Source: Sporomusa sp.
GTDB taxonomy: Bacteria > Bacillota_C > Negativicutes > Sporomusales > Sporomusaceae
DNA: 11,603 nucleotides
Assembly (NCBI GenBank): GCA_029256645.1
Contig: JAQSXM010000061.1
Coordinates: forward strand, 1-11,603
Direction of reading: 5' to 3'
Shown here in pieces: positions 1-6,403 of this stretch. The translations under genes and the position numbers were made by a program. The notes below the pieces were generated by a model. That model was not told where the DNA came from. It searched no databases and saw only the letters and a list, made by a program, of their open reading frames with translations. Position 1 is the first letter of the stretch, and each line of letters opens with the position of its first letter.

Positions 1-1
1 C

Positions 2-31
2 CCCTGGGACGAAGTAGTGGAAAAAGAATAA
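2..31 (+). CDS. 3' end of an upstream gene (partial, unidentified)
   Basis: An open frame enters from the left edge and reads nine residues, PWDEVVEKE, before a TAA. The last A of that TAA is the first base of the trmN6 ATG (TAATG overlap), the signature of a translationally coupled operon. Nine residues are too few to identify the family. In related Firmicutes the gene here is commonly ricT/yaaT (PSP1 domain) or yabA, so this could be either; that is inference from gene order only. The reading frame itself could be chance, but the exact stop/start overlap argues that it is real. Confidence 0.45.
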   Translation, partial: PWDEVVEKE

Positions 32-798
32 TGACAGCGACCGGGGTTAGGTTAAAACCTGGTGAACGGGTAGATGACCTTGTTATTAATAATATGAAAC
101 TAATACAGCATCCTGACGAGTTTTGCTTCTCGCTGGATGCTGTATTATTGGCACATTTTGCCAGCCTGCGGCCAGGCAGTGAGGCAATTGATCTCGGCGC
201 CGGTACCGGGGTTATCGGCCTGTTGCTACTGGCGCGGGGCGCAGCGGCTGTTACCGGTATTGAAATAAATCCCGACATGGCGGATATGGCTTGCCGTTCA
301 GCCGAGTGTAACGGTCTTGCAAACAGGCTTAACATTATTAACGGTGACTTGCGGCTGATTAAAGAGCTTTTACCAGGCGGCGGTTCTGAATTGGTTGTTT
401 CCAATCCGCCCTACCGCCCCGTAGGGGGCGGCTACATAAGTCCTAATAACCGGGTAGCCATGGCAAGGCATGAACTAACAGCAAGCCTTACTGATGTTGT
501 CGCTGCTGCCAAATATCTGGTGAAGTATCGCGGCCGGTTTGCTATGGTGCACCTGCCTGAGCGGCTGGCAGAGATTACGCTGGCAATGTGTGCGGTTGGC
601 ATTGAGCCCAAGCGGTTGCAGCTTGTGTATCCGGCTGCAGGGAAGAAGCCCAATATGCTTTTAATTGAGGGTGTACGGGGTGCCAGACCGGGAATTGATG
701 TATTGCCGCCCTTAATTGTATATACTACTGATGGGAGCTATAGTGAAGATATTATGAAGCTCTATAGAACAGGTGACTTCTGTGATGATAACATCTAA
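31..798 (+). CDS. trmN6: tRNA1(Val) (adenine(37)-N6)-methyltransferase, TrmN6/YabB family
   Basis: Class I SAM-dependent methyltransferase of 255 residues, close to the usual size of E. coli TrmN6 (YfiC) and B. subtilis YabB. Motif I is DLGAGTG at residues 54-60, an acidic residue follows at the end of strand 2 (GIEIN, about 76-80), and the N6-adenine catalytic motif NPPY is at 125-128. The N-terminal VDDL...QHPDEFCFSLDAVLL is typical of this subfamily and binds substrate adenine. The family methylates A37 next to the anticodon of tRNA1(Val); members outside proteobacteria are often annotated only as tRNA1(Val) methyltransferase by homology, so the exact tRNA here is inferred. The ATG overlaps the preceding stop, and the 3' end overlaps rsmI by 14 bases, so the three genes are co-translated. 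No strong Shine-Dalgarno (SD) is visible; coupling probably supplies initiation. Confidence 0.9.
   Translation: MTATGVRLKPGERVDDLVINNMKLIQHPDEFCFSLDAVLLAHFASLRPGSEAIDLGAGTGVIGLLLLARGAAAVTGIEINPDMADMACRSAECNGLANRLNIINGDLRLIKELLPGGGSELVVSNPPYRPVGGGYISPNNRVAMARHELTASLTDVVAAAKYLVKYRGRFAMVHLPERLAEITLAMCAVGIEPKRLQLVYPAAGKKPNMLLIEGVRGARPGIDVLPPLIVYTTDGSYSEDIMKLYRTGDFCDDNI
771..776 (+). promoter_or_regulatory. Ribosome binding site fixing the rsmI start
   Basis: AGGTGA lies 8 bases before ATG 785 and matches the anti-SD sequence of 16S rRNA. The first in-frame start, GTG 773, is inside this motif and so cannot be the start it serves. GTG 782 is also possible (5-base spacing). Confidence 0.6.
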
Positions 799-1645
799 AG
801 GAACTCTCTATCTATGTCCTACCCCGCTCGGCAATCTGGAGGACATGACTTTCAGGGCTGTCCGGGTGTTAAAGGAGGCGGCAGTTATTGCCGCTGAGGA
901 CACCAGGCATACCCTTAAACTATTGAACCACTTTGAAATCCATGTACCGCTGATTAGCTATCACGAGCATAATAAAGATGAACGCGGTCCTGAGCTTGTT
1001 CAGCGTCTTTTAAATGGTGAAACAATTGCTTTAGTTAGCGACGCCGGGATGCCGGGCATATCTGACCCCGGTGTTGACCTGGTGCGGCTGGCCGTTATGA
1101 GCGGTGTTACGGTAGTGCCGCTGCCGGGGCCTAATGCGGCGTTGACTGCACTGATTGCCTCAGGGCTTGATACCAACACATTTACTTTTATCGGCTTTTT
1201 ACCCAAGACCAATAAACACCGGCGGGACATGCTGTCTAAGCTGTCTAACCATCCGCATACCCTGGTATTTTATGAAGCGCCACACCGGGTGCGGGCAACG
1301 TTACATGAGCTTAGAGAGGCCTTTGGTGACCGCCAAGCCGTTGCCGCCCGGGAATTGACCAAGAAGTTTGAAGAGTTTGTCCGTGGGGACCTGGATAGTA
1401 TCGGACGGCATTTCACTGAGAATCAACCTAGGGGTGAATTTACTATTCTGGTAGCTGGCCGGCCCGAGGGCGAAGAAGTAGCAGAAGAACCGGACTCTCT
1501 GGCAGGCCTTGATGTAATACAGGCTGTTGCCGCGCTTATAAACCGGGGCATAAATAAAAAAGACGCCATCCGTGAGGTGGCGTCGCAAAGAGGTCTGCCA
1601 AAAAGGCAGGTATACCAAGCTGTTCTTGACAGCGATTTAGTTTAA
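785..1645 (+). CDS. rsmI: 16S rRNA (cytidine(1402)-2'-O)-methyltransferase RsmI
   Basis: RsmI methylates the ribose of C1402 in the decoding centre of 16S rRNA using SAM; it is a tetrapyrrole-methylase-fold enzyme. With ATG 785 the protein is 286 residues, the normal family length. Diagnostic blocks are LYLCPTPLGNLEDMTFRA (residues 8-25), AAEDTR (36-41), LVSDAGMPGISDPG (83-96), PLPGPNAALTAL (112-123) and the FYEAPHR signature (162-168). The C-terminus (about 242-282) is the small helix-turn-helix of RsmI, with NKKDAIREVA followed by LPKRQVYQAVL. The start overlaps the end of trmN6 by 14 bases. A longer frame from GTG 773 exists, but that codon lies within the ribosome binding site. The gene faces abrB tail to tail with a 10-base gap. 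Confidence 0.96.
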   Translation: MITSKGTLYLCPTPLGNLEDMTFRAVRVLKEAAVIAAEDTRHTLKLLNHFEIHVPLISYHEHNKDERGPELVQRLLNGETIALVSDAGMPGISDPGVDLVRLAVMSGVTVVPLPGPNAALTALIASGLDTNTFTFIGFLPKTNKHRRDMLSKLSNHPHTLVFYEAPHRVRATLHELREAFGDRQAVAARELTKKFEEFVRGDLDSIGRHFTENQPRGEFTILVAGRPEGEEVAEEPDSLAGLDVIQAVAALINRGINKKDAIREVASQRGLPKRQVYQAVLDSDLV

Positions 1646-1649
1646 TATG

Positions 1650-1668
1650 TAAGGCTTATACAGCCTTA
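1650..1668. terminator. Possible weak bidirectional hairpin between rsmI and abrB
   Basis: TAAGGCT (1650-1656) and AGCCTTA (1662-1668) form a perfect 7-bp stem with a 5-base loop. It covers the last codons of abrB and lies just after the rsmI stop, the right place for a shared terminator. The stem has only three G-C pairs and no clean T-run on either strand, so it is a weak candidate. Confidence 0.3.
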
Positions 1669-1904
1669 TTGCCCATGGACTCAAGGCATTCCTTGCAGAC
1701 ATTCTTATTTTTAAAATTAGTAACATCAGCTGCATTGCCGCAGAATACACAAGCTGGCTCATATTTCCGGAGGATGATGCGGTCACTGTCTACATAAATT
1801 TCCAGGGCGTCTTTTTCTTCGATATCCAGAGTACGACGCAATTCAATAGGAATTACCACCCTACCTAGCTCGTCCACTTTACGTACTATACCAGTTGATT
1901 TCAT
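1656..1904 (-). CDS. abrB: AbrB-family transition-state regulator with four-cysteine tail
   Basis: An 82-residue DNA-binding protein. The N-terminal swapped-hairpin AbrB domain is clear: MKSTGIVRKVDELGRVVIPIELRRTL (given here only as the landmark span 1-26), followed by the dimerising DALEIYVDSDRIILRKYEP (32-50). AbrB proteins repress stationary-phase and sporulation genes during growth by binding AT-rich DNA. The C-terminal part differs from B. subtilis AbrB: C52-x2-C55 and C70-x2-C73 form a CxxC-14-CxxC pattern that could hold a metal. The start is ATG 1904, with GAAGGGAG 8 bases upstream; the longer frame from GTG 1922 begins in or before that SD. The gene is divergent from metG and convergent with rsmI, as in B. 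subtilis. It has its own near-consensus promoter and may repress itself from the AT-rich spacer. Confidence 0.93.
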   Translation of the reverse strand: MKSTGIVRKVDELGRVVIPIELRRTLDIEEKDALEIYVDSDRIILRKYEPACVFCGNAADVTNFKNKNVCKECLESMGNKAV

Positions 1905-1912
1905 TTTTCTTT

Positions 1913-1920
1913 CTCCCTTC
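1913..1920 (-). promoter_or_regulatory. Ribosome binding site of abrB
   Basis: On the minus strand GAAGGGAG lies 8 bases before ATG 1904. This supports the 82-residue form beginning MKSTG rather than the form starting at GTG 1922. Confidence 0.7.
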
Positions 1921-1983
1921 ACACTCTACTATAATTTTTAATAACATTCAATCAACAAGATTCGACAAAACCTGCTCAACTAA

Positions 1984-2012
1984 ATAATACCAAATATTAC
2001 AATGCTTGTCAA
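1984..2012 (-). promoter_or_regulatory. Sigma-A promoter of abrB
   Basis: Read on the minus strand: -35 TTGACA (2012-2007), a 17-base spacer, and -10 TATTAT (1989-1984). That is a perfect -35 and a 5/6 -10 at ideal spacing. The expected start of transcription is near 1977, leaving a leader of about 70 bases before the abrB ATG. No structure was recognised in that leader. Confidence 0.8.
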
Positions 2013-2118
2013 CCTAGAAATTTCCAAATGGCAAATTATTTTGAATTGCAGTGTATACTGTGTATAAAAACACCGTACAATGTCATATAATACTACTTTA
2101 TGTCGAAGAATACAACTG

Positions 2119-2147
2119 TTGACAATTATGATAACAATGTCTATAAT
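2119..2147 (+). promoter_or_regulatory. Consensus sigma-A promoter of metG
   Basis: TTGACA (2119-2124), exactly 17 bases, TATAAT (2142-2147): full consensus at ideal spacing. Transcription should begin near 2154, giving a leader of only about 38 bases before the metG ATG. A second, weaker candidate lies upstream (TTGAAT 2041-2046, 16 bases, TATAAA 2063-2068). The region between this promoter and that of abrB is very AT-rich and is a plausible AbrB target, but no specific operator can be named. Confidence 0.88.
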
Positions 2148-2191
2148 TGGTAAAATATACGAAAAGCGCGTCATGCTAAAAGGAGGATCTT

Positions 2192-4129
2192 ATGCCCAAA
2201 AAACCCTTTTATATTACTACTCCGATTTACTATCCCAGCGACCGGCTCCATATCGGACATGCATATTGCACGACGGTTGCCGATACTATCGCCCGCTATA
2301 AACGGCTGGCCGGGTTTGACGTGTTGTTCCTGACCGGCTCGGACGAACACGGCCAAAAAATTCAACGCAAGGCTGAAGAGAACAATACTACGCCGCAGGC
2401 TTATGTGGATAAGATTGTGGCGTCTTTTAAACATCTATGGGAAAAACTTAACATATCTAATGACGATTTTATCCGTACTACTGAAAGCCGCCACCATGAG
2501 CTGGTGCAGGCGGTATTCCAAAAAATCTATGATCAGGGCGATATTTACAAAGCCGAGTACGAAGGCTGGTACTGTACGCCGTGTGAGACTTTTTGGATGG
2601 AGCGGCAGCTTAGCGACGGTAAATGCCCGGACTGCGGCCGCGCTGTTGAGATTGTTAAAGAAGAAAGCTATTTCTTCCGTATGTCTAAATATCAGGAACG
2701 ATTACTTAGTTACATAGAAGAAAACCCCGAATTTATTCAGCCGACATCCCGCCGCAATGAGATGATTAACTTTATTAAAGGCGGCCTGGAAGACCTGTGT
2801 GTATCACGGACCACCTTTGACTGGGGTATCCCGGTGCCGTTTGATACCAAACACGTGGTGTATGTGTGGTTTGATGCGTTGACTAACTATATTACGGCTG
2901 CCGGTTACTTGCATGACCGTGAGAAATTCGCTAAATACTGGCCGGCTGATATTCATCTGGTTGGTAAGGAGATTGTCCGCTTTCACAGCATTATCTGGCC
3001 AGTTATTTTGATGGCGCTTGGTGTGGACCTTCCTAAGATGGTATATGGACATGGTTGGCTGGTCGTTGAAGGCGATAAAATGTCAAAGTCTAAAGGTAAT
3101 GTAATTGATCCGCTGGCTTTAATTGATGAATTTGGTCCTGACGCCATCCGGTATTTCCTGCTGCGGGAAATTACCCTGGGGCTTGATGGCAATTTCTCGC
3201 GTGATGCACTGATTAACCGGATTAATGCCGATCTGGCCAATGATTTGGGCAATCTGCTGCATCGTAGTCTGAGTATGATTGGCCGCTTTAATGGCGGTGT
3301 GATTGAGGCTCCCGGTGAAACTGCAGCAATTGACCAGGAACTTATCGAGTTGGCTCGCGTCACTGCTGCCCAGTATGAAAAACACATGGAATACCAGGAT
3401 ATTAACGCCGCACTGAAAGATGTCTGGGCACTGATCGGGCGTACGAATAAATATATCGATGAAACCGGGCCGTGGGCGCTAGCTAAAGATCCGGCTAAAA
3501 AAGGCCGGCTCAGTACCGTACTATATAATCTGGCTGAAGTTCTCAGGATTGTTGCTATCCTTATTTCGCCGTTTACACCTGTTACCGCACCGAAGATTTG
3601 GCAGCAGCTTGGTCTGGGGACTGAGTTTGCCAACATAACGCTGGGTGAGGCACAAGCCTGGGGCCGTCTGCCTGCCGGTACTGTAGTTGCCAAACCAGAG
3701 CCCATCTTCCCGCGGATTGAAGAGAAGCCGGAGGAACCGGTGGCAACTACACCTGTGGAAGCAGCTGCCGCGGATTCAACTACTGATACACAGGCGCAAG
3801 AGCCTGGTATTCCCGAGATTACAATTGATGAGTTTGCCAAAGTTGACCTGAGGGTAGCTAAAGTGCTGGCTGCCGAAAAGGTGAAAAAAGCCGATAAACT
3901 ACTGCTGTTAACAGTTGATCTGGGGACCGAACAGCGTACCATTATCTCCGGCATTGCCAAGCACTATGAACCTGAACAGCTTGTCGGCCAAAATGTTGTT
4001 ATGGTGGTTAATTTAAAACCGGCTAAAATCCGGGGTATTGAGTCCCGTGGGATGGTTTTGGCTGCATCATGTGACGACAGGCTGCAGCTTGTCACTGCAG
4101 ATATGCCGCCTGGCAGCAGGGTGAAGTAA
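2192..4129 (+). CDS. metG: Methionyl-tRNA synthetase with C-terminal tRNA-binding domain
   Basis: Charges tRNA-Met with methionine in the cytoplasm; class Ia synthetase of 645 residues. The catalytic Rossmann domain has the HIGH signature intact at residues 20-23 and KMSKS at 296-300. The connective peptide carries two CxxC pairs (C128/C131 and C145/C148), the four-cysteine zinc knuckle of many bacterial MetRS. The anticodon-binding helical domain follows to about 500. A Pro/Glu/Ala-rich linker (about 505-540) leads to an EMAP-II/Trbp111-like OB-fold domain (about 541-645, starting PEITIDEFAKVDLRV), which in homologues drives dimerisation and helps tRNA binding. AGGAGG (2181-2186) is 5 bases before the ATG. 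The leader is too short for a T-box, so charging-dependent antitermination is not visible. tatD starts one base after the stop. Confidence 0.98.
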   Translation: MPKKPFYITTPIYYPSDRLHIGHAYCTTVADTIARYKRLAGFDVLFLTGSDEHGQKIQRKAEENNTTPQAYVDKIVASFKHLWEKLNISNDDFIRTTESRHHELVQAVFQKIYDQGDIYKAEYEGWYCTPCETFWMERQLSDGKCPDCGRAVEIVKEESYFFRMSKYQERLLSYIEENPEFIQPTSRRNEMINFIKGGLEDLCVSRTTFDWGIPVPFDTKHVVYVWFDALTNYITAAGYLHDREKFAKYWPADIHLVGKEIVRFHSIIWPVILMALGVDLPKMVYGHGWLVVEGDKMSKSKGNVIDPLALIDEFGPDAIRYFLLREITLGLDGNFSRDALINRINADLANDLGNLLHRSLSMIGRFNGGVIEAPGETAAIDQELIELARVTAAQYEKHMEYQDINAALKDVWALIGRTNKYIDETGPWALAKDPAKKGRLSTVLYNLAEVLRIVAILISPFTPVTAPKIWQQLGLGTEFANITLGEAQAWGRLPAGTVVAKPEPIFPRIEEKPEEPVATTPVEAAAADSTTDTQAQEPGIPEITIDEFAKVDLRVAKVLAAEKVKKADKLLLLTVDLGTEQRTIISGIAKHYEPEQLVGQNVVMVVNLKPAKIRGIESRGMVLAASCDDRLQLVTADMPPGSRVK

Positions 4130-4130
4130 G

Positions 4131-4898
4131 ATGCTGTTTGATTCACATGCCCACCTTGACGATAAGCGGTTTGATGATGACCGGCACGAGGTAATTGTCC
4201 GGGCTGCAGAAGCCGGACTTGTAGGGATAATCAATGCCGGGGCTTGTATGGAATCGTCGGCCCGCTCAGTCGCGCTTGCTGATAAGCATGACATGATCTA
4301 TGCTGCTGTCGGTATTCACCCGCATGATGCCAAGGATGCTAAAGCCGAAGATTATGAACAGCTGGCTGCCTGGCATTCCCTGCCGAAAGTGGTGGCTATT
4401 GGGGAGATCGGACTGGACTATTACTATGACCTGTCACCACGCGAGGTGCAGCAGCAGGTATTTATCCGTCAGATTGATGTGGCCCGTCAACTTAAGAAGC
4501 CAATTATTATTCATGACCGGGATGCCCATGGCGATATTCTGGCGATAGTGAAGAAGGAGGCTAAGGGATTAACCGGTGTGTTTCACTGCTTTTCCGGCAG
4601 TCTGGAGATGGCCAGAGAGGTGATTAAGCTTGGCTTCTATGTATCATTTGCCGGACCGGTAACATTTGCTAAAGACGGCAAGCTCAAAGAGGTGGCAGCA
4701 AATATGCCGCTGGAGCGCCTGCTTGTCGAAACCGATTGTCCGTACCTGACGCCGCAGCCGTTCCGGGGGCGACGCAATGAACCTGCGTATGTTAAATTTA
4801 CGGCGGAAGAGGTGGCCCGGGTGCGGGGTATAGAGTTTGCTGTACTGGCTGAAGCGGCGACAGCAAATACTAAAGAGCTGTTTAATATTGTTCTATAG
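4131..4898 (+). CDS. tatD: TatD-family metal-dependent 3'-5' DNase
   Basis: A 255-residue TIM-barrel amidohydrolase-fold nuclease; B. subtilis counterpart is YabD. All expected metal ligands are present: H6 and H8 of the SHAH motif, E92 in AIGEIGLDYYYD, H128 in IIIHDRD, H152 in GVFHCFSGS and D202 in ETDCPYLTPQP. The conserved RGRRNEPAY block is at 212-220. TatD proteins act on DNA 3' ends, with reported roles in oxidative damage repair and DNA degradation; the cellular role in this organism is unknown. The ATG is one base after the metG stop, and GGGTGAAG just inside the metG end serves as ribosome binding site, so the two genes are co-transcribed and coupled. No intrinsic terminator is apparent after it. 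Confidence 0.95.
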   Translation: MLFDSHAHLDDKRFDDDRHEVIVRAAEAGLVGIINAGACMESSARSVALADKHDMIYAAVGIHPHDAKDAKAEDYEQLAAWHSLPKVVAIGEIGLDYYYDLSPREVQQQVFIRQIDVARQLKKPIIIHDRDAHGDILAIVKKEAKGLTGVFHCFSGSLEMAREVIKLGFYVSFAGPVTFAKDGKLKEVAANMPLERLLVETDCPYLTPQPFRGRRNEPAYVKFTAEEVARVRGIEFAVLAEAATANTKELFNIVL

Positions 4899-4992
4899 CT
4901 TGGATTAGTGTATCTAGAATAAAATATTACAGCAGCAGGAATAAAATGGAAAACAAACGAATATGTTAGAGTATTACACCATATATTTGCCG

Positions 4993-5030
4993 AATTTTAC
5001 ATATGTATAAAATTACCAAACATTGGTAAT
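4993..5030. repeat. Two abutting palindromes in the tatD-yabE spacer
   Basis: The first is AATTTTA (4993-4999), 8 bases, TAAAATT (5008-5014), with ACATATGT at its centre. The second is an 8-bp perfect dyad, ATTACCAA (5012-5019), ACA, TTGGTAAT (5023-5030). They share three bases. Both are too AT-rich and lack a T-run, so they look more like protein-binding sites than a terminator. They lie about 80-120 bases upstream of the expected yabE transcription start. The binding protein, if any, is unknown. Confidence 0.4.
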
Positions 5031-5076
5031 ACTCCCAATAGAGAGTGGATAATTATGGTTATGATTTGTCAAGAAT

Positions 5077-5105
5077 TTGACTGATCAACCATGTTATGAT
5101 ACAAT
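5077..5105 (+). promoter_or_regulatory. Sigma-A promoter of yabE
   Basis: TTGACT (5077-5082), 17 bases, TACAAT (5100-5105), with a TGA just before the -10 making an extended -10 (TGN). Transcription should start near 5112, about 22 bases before ATG 5134. The promoter overlaps the longer open frame from TTG 5077, which is therefore not translated from that codon. The -35 lies inside an imperfect dyad (5055-5092). Confidence 0.7.
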
Positions 5106-5133
5106 TGATAGGCTCGCAGAAAGGGGGGTATTC

Positions 5134-6123
5134 ATGAGTGATGAAATGTCCGTACTGACAAAGTACAGGAACAGGAAAGTGGTATTTATTATCGCACTGC
5201 TCCTGGCATCACTGGTGGCAACCGGATTTGTTTGGGCGTATAAGAAAGTACATATTGTAGCAGATGACCAAACGTATAGTGTAAATACGCTATACAAAAG
5301 TCCGCACAAAATATTAAAGCAAGCCGGAATTACGCTTAGCCCTGAAGACGAAATCAGATTGTCGACAGCCAGTGTAAATACCGGAACCGTCATTGAGGTA
5401 TTCCGGGCAATACCGGTAACAGTAACCTATCAGGGAAAAACCACCAGTCTAATTACCGGGAAGCCCACTGTTCGTGATGTTGCCGGTCAAATGGGAATTC
5501 CCCAGGAGAGAATTAAATTAATACCTGAGGAGGATACCAAGCCTGTTGCCGGAATGAACATCCGGGCAGTCACGTTAAGTGAGCGAATAGAAGAGCAGGA
5601 AACTCCTGATCTGTATCAGGTTGTCCGTCAGCCTGACGCCACTTTAGAAAAGGGCATAGAAGAAACCATCCAGGCTGGAGAAAACGGATTAAAGAAGGCA
5701 ACTGTTCGTGTGCGCTTTGAAGATGGTGTTAAGATAGCTGCTGATGTACTTGCAGAAACGGTGGCAGTAAGCTCCAAACCGCAGATCATCCGGGTAGGTA
5801 CCCGGGATATTGTAGATACATCGCGCGGGACTATGCGCTTTAGGAACATCCGCTACATGGAGGCCAGTGCCTATTTACCGACAGATGGTTCATCTCAGGG
5901 CTTGACAGCTACCGGTATATCGGCGCGAAGAGGCATTGTTGCCGTTGATCCGGACGTTATTCCGCTTGGCACACATGTATATGTCCCGGGCTATGGAATG
6001 GGGTTGGCTGCTGATACTGGTGGTGCTATTGTGGGGGACAAGATTGACCTTTGCATGGAGGATGCCAGTGAGGCTTGGCGGTTTGGCCGCCGGATGGTAA
6101 AAGTATATGTTTTAACAGATTAA
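5134..6123 (+). CDS. yabE: YabE-like cell-wall protein: DUF348, G5 and 3D domains
   Basis: A 329-residue membrane-anchored, extracytoplasmic protein. A basic N-terminus (KYRNRK) precedes one membrane segment at about residues 15-36, with no clear signal-peptidase site, so it is probably an uncleaved anchor. Two DUF348 (ubiquitin-like) repeats span about 38-147, then a G5 domain (about 150-224; TPDLYQVV...VRVGTRD ending), which binds peptidoglycan or amino sugars in relatives. The C-terminal 3D domain (about 240-329) carries the three aspartates that name it: D272, D294 and D305, with GISARRG and LAADTGG. This domain resembles the MltA/resuscitation-factor catalytic core, so peptidoglycan cleavage is likely. 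B. subtilis YabE has 437 residues and more DUF348 copies. AAGGGGG at 5121-5127 is the ribosome binding site. A strong terminator follows immediately. Confidence 0.92.
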   Translation: MSDEMSVLTKYRNRKVVFIIALLLASLVATGFVWAYKKVHIVADDQTYSVNTLYKSPHKILKQAGITLSPEDEIRLSTASVNTGTVIEVFRAIPVTVTYQGKTTSLITGKPTVRDVAGQMGIPQERIKLIPEEDTKPVAGMNIRAVTLSERIEEQETPDLYQVVRQPDATLEKGIEETIQAGENGLKKATVRVRFEDGVKIAADVLAETVAVSSKPQIIRVGTRDIVDTSRGTMRFRNIRYMEASAYLPTDGSSQGLTATGISARRGIVAVDPDVIPLGTHVYVPGYGMGLAADTGGAIVGDKIDLCMEDASEAWRFGRRMVKVYVLTD

Positions 6124-6127
6124 AAAG

Positions 6128-6150
6128 CAGGGCCTTGTGCCCTGTTTTTT
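6128..6150 (+). terminator. Intrinsic terminator of yabE
   Basis: CAGGGC (6128-6133) pairs with GCCCTG (6139-6144) across a 5-base loop, followed by six T (6145-6150) and preceded by an A-run that extends the stem. It begins four bases after the yabE stop and separates yabE from the ABC-transporter gene. Confidence 0.92.
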
Positions 6151-6209
6151 GTACGCTGATTATCGTTGGCATTTTTAATGACTGATTGTAACTATTTACT
6201 GGGTGCTGT

Positions 6210-6321
6210 GTGGCGGTGTCTATTATTCGTGCCACTTTTCTATAACTGTTTAGTCCTGCTAAATAGACTAAAAACTGTTTGCGCTGAGAGAATAAGAAGC
6301 TGAAGCAAATAGTGGCAGGAG
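6210..6321 (+). promoter_or_regulatory. Candidate structured leader of the ABC-transporter gene
   Basis: Several inverted repeats crowd this stretch. GTGGC (6210-6214) can pair with GCCAC (6231-6235); the same segment as TGCCACT (6230-6236) can instead pair with AGTGGCA (6311-6317). Inside are TTTAGTC/GACTAAA (6249-6255/6266-6272) and CTGTTTGC/GCAAATAG (6275-6282/6305-6312, one G-U). AACTGTTT occurs twice (6244-6251, 6273-6280). The 3' strand of the outer stem touches the SD-like GGCAGGAG (6314-6321). Alternative pairings next to an SD suggest a cis-regulatory RNA, but no known riboswitch class was recognised and no convincing promoter was found upstream. Confidence 0.35.
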
Positions 6322-6331
6322 TAGCGGCATA

Positions 6332-6403
6332 GTGCAGCGAATTGTTAGAAGATCAAATCCAATGGTCGAAGGGAATGATGCACTTGCCTGGCTTAAACCG
6401 TAA
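6332..6403 (+). CDS. Possible 23-residue leader ORF
   Basis: GTG 6332 lies 10 bases after the best SD in the region (GGCAGGAG, 6314-6321) and opens a 23-codon frame ending at TAA 6401-6403, overlapping the start of the ABC gene by 26 bases in another frame. The product (basic N-terminus VQRIVRRSNP) resembles nothing known. It could be a leader peptide coupling translation to the transporter, or chance. The strong SD without a matching long gene start is the only support. Confidence 0.25.
   Translation: MQRIVRRSNPMVEGNDALAWLKP

Noticed and set aside
773..784. Upstream GTG starts for rsmI
   Set aside because: GTG 773 is part of the AGGTGA ribosome binding site for ATG 785; GTG 782 is possible but less well spaced.
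2983..3960. Long open frame (325 codons) on the minus strand opposite metG
   Set aside because: It lies wholly within metG, whose motifs are intact. Its Ser/Ile/Arg-rich composition is that of an antisense shadow, and there is no SD or known family.
4899..4992. Terminator after tatD
   Set aside because: No GC-rich stem followed by a T-run could be found; tatD may read through to the palindromes or into yabE.
5077..5133. Longer N-terminus of YabE from TTG 5077
   Set aside because: The TTG is the -35 element of the likely promoter and would precede the transcription start; ATG 5134 has a strong SD and gives a normal membrane anchor.
6278..6312. TPP riboswitch suggested by CTGAGAG near 6284-6290
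   Set aside because: The rest of the TPP core (ACCC and the GAACCTGAT-type second half) is absent.
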